Origin: Candidatus Colwellbacteria bacterium RIFCSPLOWO2_01_FULL_48_10
GTDB taxonomy: Bacteria; Patescibacteriota; Minisyncoccia; UBA6257; Colwellbacteraceae
Assembly (NCBI GenBank): GCA_001817755.1
Contig: MHIY01000028.1
Location: 3,598 to 19,956, forward strand
DNA length: 16,359 nt
Reading direction: 5' to 3'
Positions within the stretch are counted from its first letter, which is position 1. Every line of letters starts with the position of its first letter. The notes beneath the pieces were generated by a model, which was given only the letters and a program-made list of their open reading frames with translations, did not search any database and was not told the DNA's origin. The position numbers and the translations under genes were made by a program. Shown here one piece after another: positions 5,424 through 11,329 of the stretch.

Positions 5424-5472
5424 GCGACGTTCAACTCCCGGTCGACCGCAAAGGACTTAAAAACTCCTTTCG

Positions 5473-7641
5473 TTACTGTCTTAATTTCGGCAGAAGCACG
5501 AAGAATGATGTCCCCTTTCCGACTTCTGATCTAAACCATATCTTTCCATTAAGCAAATTAACGTAGGAACGGCTTATAAAAAGCCCCATGCCCGCGCCGG
5601 GTATTTTCGAGGTATCATAATTAGCTCCCCTAAAGAATTTAGTAAAAATAAGGGGATGTTGATTTTCAATGATTCCTATTCCCGTATCTTTGATTTCAAA
5701 TAAAACCTGGGATCCATCTTCAGTCATCGCAATAAGCACTTCTCCATTCTCTTTATTATATTTTATTCCATTATCAACGAGTTCAGACAAAAACCTTTTA
5801 ACAAGAATCTTATCGGTCTCGATCTTGCTATCGTCAATATTATTCACAAAAGAAAGCCTGATCTTCTCCTTATCGGCATTGGGCTTTAGTTCTCGCAATA
5901 TTTCTCCTATGATCTCAGCCGCATCCACCGCCTCGTGGCGCGGCACTACAACATTCTGCTCGATCTCGGCTACGGCAAGGAGTTGATCGCTCATTTTACT
6001 GATACTTCTTGCCGAATCATGAGCATCCGTGAGCAATTCCTGTCTCTCTTTTTCATCTTTGGAATCAATAGCCACTTCAATGTCCCACAAAACCTTTGTC
6101 ACCGGGGTTCTCATTTGGTGCGCCGCGTATTTGAAATCCGTTTTTAAACTCTGCGATTCCAGTTCCTTGGTCATATCACGAAATACGATAATCACTCCGA
6201 TGACTTTTTTATTTTCGTCGAAAATTGGCGCGGCGCTATCGCCTATGGAAATTTCACTTTTATCTTTTCTAACAAGAATAGTATGGTTCTCCATTGATTT
6301 AGCCTTGCCATAGAGCATCGCCTCTTGAATAAAAATTATATTCTCAGACCGATCGCGTTCTCGTATAAAATGGATATGATCACGAAATGGTTTTCCCAAT
6401 ACTTCCCGCTTGCTCCAGCCGGAAATAGTCTCTGCCGCGCTATTCCACTCAATGATATTCCAGTTTATATCGATCGCTATCACTCCATCACTGATACTTT
6501 CGACTAATGTTACTATCTTATCCTTGGCCTTTTTGACATCGCTATACGAATTCATAATTTTATCCGCCATTAAGTTGAAAGATGTTGTCAAATCTCCGAT
6601 CTCATCCTGTGCCTTAACTTCTGCTCTCTTTGCTAAATCACCATTAGCAATAACATCGGTAATTTTAGTAAGTTTCACAACGGGCTGAACGATAAGACGA
6701 TTAAGTAAGTATAATATTGTGACCATTACCAATGAGATAATCGGTATTAATACCGAAACGATAATCCAAGCTGTTTTTTTAGCAGGGGCGAATGCGATAG
6801 CCGTGGGAGTTTCGGCGAATAAAACCCACCCGTTGCCCTTATAGCTAAGATAACCAGCCGATGTTGTCTGTGTAATTAATGCTTCGAAATGATTCTCTAA
6901 CTCGATGGATACCTCAGAAGAATTTTTGGGATTCTGGATAACCTTGGTAACTTCCTCATTCTTATGGAAAAGATTTGGTTCAGTTTCCTGATTAGTGGCT
7001 ATTAAAACCCCTTCGTGATTATACAGATCAAATTCCGTGGTGGATGACAGGTTCTTTAGTATTTCCGAGATAACCGGCCAGGCAATATGTCCGATAACAG
7101 CGCCAACAATAGGATTGCCAGATTTCTCCTGATCGCGAATCGGAGCGGCAAAAATCATTGTCGGCCTGTCCAATTCTCCATCAGCTGCGATAAAATCAGA
7201 ATAATATACATGGCCGGCAAACGCCGCTTTAAGCGCGGCCAGGTTGCTTGGACTGTTTTCCACAAATCCTCTACCTGCTCTTTGCTGAGTATTAGAAACT
7301 ACTATGACTTTATCCAAATTTACAATTTTTAATTGATCCCAAGGACCGCTCAAAAACGGCAGCTCTTTAATACGCCGTTCTATGACTCGCAAATCCGTCA
7401 ACTCGCCGCCAAGAGTTCGCTCGATATGTTCTTCTTCACCGATATTCTGGATGCTCACATAATAACCAAATAGTAGCCGGTCTACTTTATCCATAGTTTG
7501 CCTCGATAGCTCTTCTTGGTTCGCCTGAATGATTACTTGAAGAGCGGATTTAGTAAATACAAATGTGGCAAAGGCCCCGCTAGCCAACATCAAAACAGCC
7601 CCCGCGATGATTGGGATGGATACTTTTTTTGATAATCGCAT
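5473..7641 (-). CDS. Membrane sensor histidine kinase (Cache-like sensor, HAMP, PAS, HisKA, HATPase)
   Basis: A 722-aa membrane sensor kinase. TM1 spans about 8-30. An extracytoplasmic region of about 260 residues (31-290), of double-Cache size and ending in the Cache-like 'GWVLFAETPTAIA', leads to TM2 at about 291-314. HAMP covers about 315-367, PAS about 375-492, HisKA about 500-560 with H-box AAHQMRTP (His508), and HATPase about 600-720 with N-box ELVDNGIKY (Asn624), G1 DTGIGI (652-657) and G2 GAGMGLF. All catalytic motifs are intact. The start codon is ATG with AAGG 3 nt upstream, a weak ribosome site. It lies 44 nt downstream of the solute-binding protein gene and is probably co-transcribed. 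This suggests the binding protein presents a ligand to the Cache-like domain. No cognate regulator is adjacent in this unit. The Cache assignment is by size and position, not by a search. Confidence 0.9.
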   Translation of the reverse strand: MRLSKKVSIPIIAGAVLMLASGAFATFVFTKSALQVIIQANQEELSRQTMDKVDRLLFGYYVSIQNIGEEEHIERTLGGELTDLRVIERRIKELPFLSGPWDQLKIVNLDKVIVVSNTQQRAGRGFVENSPSNLAALKAAFAGHVYYSDFIAADGELDRPTMIFAAPIRDQEKSGNPIVGAVIGHIAWPVISEILKNLSSTTEFDLYNHEGVLIATNQETEPNLFHKNEEVTKVIQNPKNSSEVSIELENHFEALITQTTSAGYLSYKGNGWVLFAETPTAIAFAPAKKTAWIIVSVLIPIISLVMVTILYLLNRLIVQPVVKLTKITDVIANGDLAKRAEVKAQDEIGDLTTSFNLMADKIMNSYSDVKKAKDKIVTLVESISDGVIAIDINWNIIEWNSAAETISGWSKREVLGKPFRDHIHFIRERDRSENIIFIQEAMLYGKAKSMENHTILVRKDKSEISIGDSAAPIFDENKKVIGVIIVFRDMTKELESQSLKTDFKYAAHQMRTPVTKVLWDIEVAIDSKDEKERQELLTDAHDSARSISKMSDQLLAVAEIEQNVVVPRHEAVDAAEIIGEILRELKPNADKEKIRLSFVNNIDDSKIETDKILVKRFLSELVDNGIKYNKENGEVLIAMTEDGSQVLFEIKDTGIGIIENQHPLIFTKFFRGANYDTSKIPGAGMGLFISRSYVNLLNGKIWFRSEVGKGTSFFVLLPKLRQ

Positions 7642-7685
7642 GTGCCTTGATTTGCCGAACCTTATTATTTATTGCAAAACTATCG

Positions 7686-8717
7686 TTATTTCAAAACTTT
7701 CCTGATAAAAAGCGGCTCGATCATCAAATCTGTATCGAAACTAAAGTCTTTACTATCTTTGCTGTGAATATCTTTAATAAATTCGCCGATCTGACGCATG
7801 TTGCCATAAAGGGATTGCAAACCTACTGCAAAAGTAAAGGCGTTCTTGTTATCGTCCAGGCTAAGAATTGTAACTCCATTGAGTTGCGCAGGAACTTGGT
7901 CAACGGACACACCAAGATACTTGGCTAAAATAATATTCGCCTCTTGCGGGCTATCCTTAAACAATTTAATCCCCTTGAAATATGCACCGACAATCGCCTG
8001 AATGGCATCAGAATGCTCATTAATAAAATCCAAACGAAATGTAAGCACGTCGGTGACTAAACCTGGCGCATCCGCTGAAGAGTAAATCTTGTTGCCGCCG
8101 ATTTGGGCAAGAGCCTTGCTCATAAAAGGCTCGTAGGTTACCGCAACATCAGCAATTCCACTTGAAATCGCTTCAGCAGATTCCTCCGGATTCAGATTAA
8201 TTGGGATAATATCATTTAAACCAAGTTGGTTTTGATCAAGCGCATAGCGCAGAAAAAATTCCTCCAGTGTCCCGTGTTCGAATGCCACTCGTTTACCCTT
8301 TATATCTTTAATCGCTTTTATATTACGGGAGGCGATAATGCCATCTGATCCGTTGCTATAATCAATCGCAGCAACGATTCTATGTTCTAAGCCGCCATAA
8401 GCTTCATTTATCGCCTCGAGCGTAATATTAGCCCTGCCCTGTATACTCCCCGCAACATAATCTTTAGAAAGTTCTTCAAATCCGGGATAAGCTTTCAACT
8501 CAATATCTAGACCAGCCTCCTTAAAATACTCCTTGCTATCGGCAATAAATAAGCCAGCATAACCAGGCCATGGCGCGTACCCGATTATTATTTTATCTTT
8601 ATAAATAACTTTGGTATTGCTGTCGGCATTAAAAAATAGATAAGCTAACAATCCCAAGGATAGCGATATAAAAATAGAAACCAATATAAATATCTTCTTC
8701 ATAAATGTTATGTCCAT
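7686..8717 (-). CDS. NMT1/THI5-like (SsuA/ThiY-type) solute-binding protein, membrane-anchored
   Basis: A periplasmic-binding-protein-fold receptor of the ABC-type nitrate/sulfonate/thiamine-precursor class. Supporting text includes 'IIIGYAPWPGYAGLFIADSKEYF', 'GLDIELKAYPG', 'DIKGKRVAFEHGT' and 'GIADVAVTYEPFMSKALAQ', all typical of NMT1 domains. The N-terminus MKKIFILVSIFISLSLGLLAYLFF is one hydrophobic segment with no lipobox Cys, so it is probably an anchor or uncleaved signal. I chose ATG 8717; TTG 8720 and ATG 8702 are in frame and equally possible. No ABC permease or ATPase gene is nearby, and the next gene is a Cache-type kinase, so a sensory rather than transport role is likely. The ligand cannot be inferred. 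The promoter has TATACT preceded by TTCTTYA direct repeats. Confidence 0.88.
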   Translation of the reverse strand: MDITFMKKIFILVSIFISLSLGLLAYLFFNADSNTKVIYKDKIIIGYAPWPGYAGLFIADSKEYFKEAGLDIELKAYPGFEELSKDYVAGSIQGRANITLEAINEAYGGLEHRIVAAIDYSNGSDGIIASRNIKAIKDIKGKRVAFEHGTLEEFFLRYALDQNQLGLNDIIPINLNPEESAEAISSGIADVAVTYEPFMSKALAQIGGNKIYSSADAPGLVTDVLTFRLDFINEHSDAIQAIVGAYFKGIKLFKDSPQEANIILAKYLGVSVDQVPAQLNGVTILSLDDNKNAFTFAVGLQSLYGNMRQIGEFIKDIHSKDSKDFSFDTDLMIEPLFIRKVLK

Positions 8718-8727
8718 CAACTGTGAA

Positions 8728-8762
8728 AGTATAACTTATGGGTATGAAGAAAACATAAAGAA
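8728..8762 (-). promoter_or_regulatory. OmpR/PhoB-like direct-repeat promoter of the solute-binding protein-kinase unit
   Basis: On the minus strand two 7-bp repeats, TTCTTTA (8762-8756) and TTCTTCA (8751-8745), are separated by 4 nt. After exactly 11 nt comes TATACT (8733-8728) as -10. There is no consensus -35; the repeats occupy that region, as in activator-dependent promoters of the PhoB class. Predicted initiation lies near 8721, almost at the start codon. Confidence 0.6.
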
Positions 8763-8826
8763 ATTATTAAGTATTCTTGCTCTGTTTCGAACCACTCGAT
8801 AAACTCGGAGGGAGCCGTCCCAATTG

Positions 8827-8895
8827 TTATTCCGACAAGCGAGAGAGCCAAATGGATACGCCAGTATCCATGTGGGCCGAGCGCAGTCGGAATAA
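8827..8895. repeat. 69-nt extended stem-loop after the hybrid kinase gene
   Basis: TTATTCCGAC (8827-8836) pairs with GTCGGAATAA (8886-8895), and ATGGATAC (8852-8859) pairs with GTATCCAT (8864-8871) around a 4-nt loop. Short GCG/CGC and GCC/GGC pairs lie between, giving about 24 pairs with two internal loops. It starts 6 nt after the stop codon of the hybrid kinase. There is no U-tract on either side. It may be an mRNA 3'-end structure, a small RNA or a REP-like repeat. Confidence 0.65.
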
Positions 8896-8901
8896 GGGAA
8901 A

Positions 8902-10857
8902 TCAAGCTTGTCCTGCCTGAATCTCGAACCAAAAAGTGCTGCCTTTGCTCTCCTCGCTTATAAAACCAATCTTGCCGCCCTGGCTCTCTTGATAGCGTTT
9001 GACTATGGAAAGGGATACGCCTGAGCCGTCAGGGCTCTGAATTTGGGCGTTGGAAGCGCGGAAAAAAATAGTGAATATCTTCGACTGATCCGCCTTGGGA
9101 ACGCCTATGCCCGTGTCAGTTACTTCAAAACGGATCTTATCTCCATGCTTATTGAGCGAAGCTGAAATACGACCCCCATCTTTTGTATACACGATCGCGT
9201 TCTCGATCAGCTTCCTGAATACATAAATCAATTTGACCTCATCGCAGTTTATGAGCGGCAGTTTCTCCATGGGCGCGGAATACTCGAAAATCAGACCCTT
9301 ACTCTTCATCTTGTCTCTTAGCTTCTCCACAACGCCATTAAGCAATTTTTCCAGAGAATTTGGCTTTTTATCAACCACGCCCTTGTCCTCAAGAACGTTA
9401 ATCGCGGTTATCAGATCATTAATTCGATCATTGATCTTTAGACTCGCACTGCGGGCGTCTTTCAGCGCACTGACATCTAATTTACCATGATGGCCATCGG
9501 ATTGATCAATCATATTCTCCAAGCTCCATAAAATTGTCGTAAGCGGTGTACGAAGTTGGTGCGAAATAACATGGACGAATTCAGAGCGAAGTTTGTTCAG
9601 CTCATCTATCTTCCTATCAGCCTCAACCTTCTCGGTAATATCTTCCACTAGTCCAGCCACGCGATAAGGTTCACCAAGATTATCTTTAACGCTAAAGTAG
9701 CGGGCCCGCACGAACCTCACCTCTCCATCCCTGCGCTTGATCCTATAACTTTCTTCACTGCCCGCGCCCACAGACTCCTGCAAAGCCATGTTAAAAGACC
9801 TCTGCATCTTTGGCTTGTCTTCCTCGACCACGAAATTCAGCCAGCCAGACGGATTGACATATAATGTCTCCGGCCGGTCGCCAAAGATATTTTCATAGGC
9901 CGGACTCATATACAACATCTCAAGCTTAAGCGGATCTAGAAGAAAAAATACCTCGTTAATATTCTCCGTAATCTGTCGGAAATTCTCTTCGCTTTGTTTT
10001 AAAAGCTTCTGCGCCTGCACGAGCTTGCGGCGCGCCGCGCCTTCCTTTATTGCACGTCTCACGACCGGCACCAGGCGTTCAAGGTTCTGTTTTAATACAT
10101 AATCCGCCGCGCCTTTCCGTAAAAGCTCTGCAGCCGTATCCTCGCCGACACTACCCGAAACAAAGATGCACGGCACCTCCGGCAATTCTGCCTTAGCCAA
10201 ATTCAGGCCCTGAAGACCGCTGTAATTAGGCAATGAGCAATCAAGTAAAATAAGGTCGGGGCTAAAGAAATCTAGCGCTTTCTTAAAATCATTCTCAGTA
10301 TCGACTCGGCGCGCCGTAAATTTAATGCCAGCCTCTTTCAATACCCGCTCAGCGAGCTCCGCATCGGTCGCCCTGTCTTCGAGGATCAAGATACGAGCCT
10401 CCCTCTCTTCTCCAACGGCCATTCTGAATTTCTCAAACTCGTTTTTTAAAAGCGAATCAATCTTCTCTTTCTCTTTTCTAATTTCCACCATAATAATCGC
10501 CCGCTTTACAGCTGGAGATAATTTCTCAAGGTTATTCTTTAAAACGTAATCCAAAGCGCCCAGCCGGAGAGTCTCCACAGCCAGTTCTTGTCCGATTGAA
10601 CCGGAAACAAAAATGGCCGGCGCATCCGGCAAAACCTTATGTGCGATTGCAAGCGCGTTTGGGCCGTCAAAATCCGGCAACTTGTAATCGAGAAGTATGA
10701 TGTCTGGATTAAATTCCTTCAGCGAAACTCTAAAGTCTTTCTCGTTCGCTACAACCCTGGAATCGAAAACGATGCCGGCCTCCTTAAGCGCGCGATTCTC
10801 AAGTTCGGCGTCGGCTGGCGAATCCTCTAAAAACAATATTCTCGTTTTGACAGTCAT
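8902..10857 (-). CDS. REC-REC-PAS-histidine kinase hybrid
   Basis: A 651-aa cytosolic protein. REC1 is about 5-125 (acidic pocket ED at 11-12, phospho-acceptor Asp57 in LLDYKLP). REC2 is about 155-272 (Asp206 in LLDCSLP). PAS is about 287-408, HisKA about 420-490 with ISHQLRTP (His433), and HATPase about 540-648 with N-box KLIENAIVY (Asn553) and G1 DTGIGV (581-586). G2 reads GSGVSLS instead of GxGxGL. The two REC domains resemble each other ('VSGSIGQE'/'VSGSVGED', 'YVLKNNLEKL'/'YVLKQNLERL'), so they look like an internal duplication. I chose ATG 10857, 5 nt after the stop codon of the response regulator. An in-frame TTG at 10896 would add 13 residues before REC1 and overlap that gene. Probably the third gene of the PAS kinase operon, able to receive phosphate on REC and signal through its own kinase core. 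Confidence 0.9.
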   Translation of the reverse strand: MTVKTRILFLEDSPADAELENRALKEAGIVFDSRVVANEKDFRVSLKEFNPDIILLDYKLPDFDGPNALAIAHKVLPDAPAIFVSGSIGQELAVETLRLGALDYVLKNNLEKLSPAVKRAIIMVEIRKEKEKIDSLLKNEFEKFRMAVGEEREARILILEDRATDAELAERVLKEAGIKFTARRVDTENDFKKALDFFSPDLILLDCSLPNYSGLQGLNLAKAELPEVPCIFVSGSVGEDTAAELLRKGAADYVLKQNLERLVPVVRRAIKEGAARRKLVQAQKLLKQSEENFRQITENINEVFFLLDPLKLEMLYMSPAYENIFGDRPETLYVNPSGWLNFVVEEDKPKMQRSFNMALQESVGAGSEESYRIKRRDGEVRFVRARYFSVKDNLGEPYRVAGLVEDITEKVEADRKIDELNKLRSEFVHVISHQLRTPLTTILWSLENMIDQSDGHHGKLDVSALKDARSASLKINDRINDLITAINVLEDKGVVDKKPNSLEKLLNGVVEKLRDKMKSKGLIFEYSAPMEKLPLINCDEVKLIYVFRKLIENAIVYTKDGGRISASLNKHGDKIRFEVTDTGIGVPKADQSKIFTIFFRASNAQIQSPDGSGVSLSIVKRYQESQGGKIGFISEESKGSTFWFEIQAGQA

Positions 10858-10862
10858 CGGCC

Positions 10863-11318
10863 TTATTTTATCGGGGGCTTGTTCACGGCCAGCCAATAAA
10901 GACCCACGGAGCTCAGCGCCTTCACAAACTTATCAAAATCAACCGGCTTCACGATGTAACTATTAACACCCAGCCTATAACTTTCTTCCAGGTCGCTATT
11001 CTCCTGTGAAGACGTCACCACAACTACCGGAGTTGATTTAGTACGTTCATCGGCCTTTACCCTGGCTAAAACCTCGAGCCCGTCAATCTTCGGGAGCTTC
11101 AGGTCCAGCAGTATGACCTTGGGCGGGATCTGGATATTGCGGCTGACATATCTCCCCGTGCAAAAAATAAATTCCAGGGCTTCCTCGCCATCTTTTACCC
11201 AATAGATCTTGTTGGCAAAATTATTGGTTTTAAGCGCGCGCATTATCAGCTCGGCATCGTTGGGATTATCCTCGACCAACAGTACTTCGAACTCGTTATA
11301 ATTTTGCATTTGTTTCAT
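10863..11318 (-). CDS. Single-domain response regulator (CheY/Rcp1-like)
   Basis: A 151-aa receiver domain with no output domain. Key positions are the acidic pair in 'VLLVEDNPNDAELI', the phospho-acceptor Asp in 'VILLDLKLPKIDG', the switch Thr/Ser in 'VVVTSS' and the Lys in 'YIVKPVDFDKF'. The sequence 'EDNPNDAELIMRAL' with the long alpha2-beta3 insertion 'EFIFCTGRYVSRNIQIPPKV' is the Rcp1 style, the class that partners phytochrome and other PAS/GAF kinases. It lies 11 nt after the PAS kinase stop codon; its Shine-Dalgarno (AGGA) overlaps that stop codon. The hybrid kinase follows 5 nt downstream. This tight spacing points to one operon in which this protein carries phosphate between the two kinases or to a distant target. 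Confidence 0.94.
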   Translation of the reverse strand: MKQMQNYNEFEVLLVEDNPNDAELIMRALKTNNFANKIYWVKDGEEALEFIFCTGRYVSRNIQIPPKVILLDLKLPKIDGLEVLARVKADERTKSTPVVVVTSSQENSDLEESYRLGVNSYIVKPVDFDKFVKALSSVGLYWLAVNKPPIK

Positions 11319-11329
11319 TCTTATCTATC

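Noticed and set aside
5450..5470. Hairpin AAAGGA/TCCTTT at the 3' end of the membrane kinase gene as a terminator
   Set aside because: The stem has only 6 pairs with a 9-nt loop and no adjacent U-tract; too weak to list as a feature.
8717..8932. A 71-codon minus-strand frame between the hybrid kinase and the binding protein
   Set aside because: It overlaps the 69-nt stem-loop, the PhoB-like box and the promoter, has no ribosome site, and its sequence has no recognisable features.
10858..10896. TTG start giving the hybrid kinase 13 extra residues
   Set aside because: The ATG at 10857 lies just before the first receiver strand and just after the upstream stop codon; the extension is not needed by the domain.
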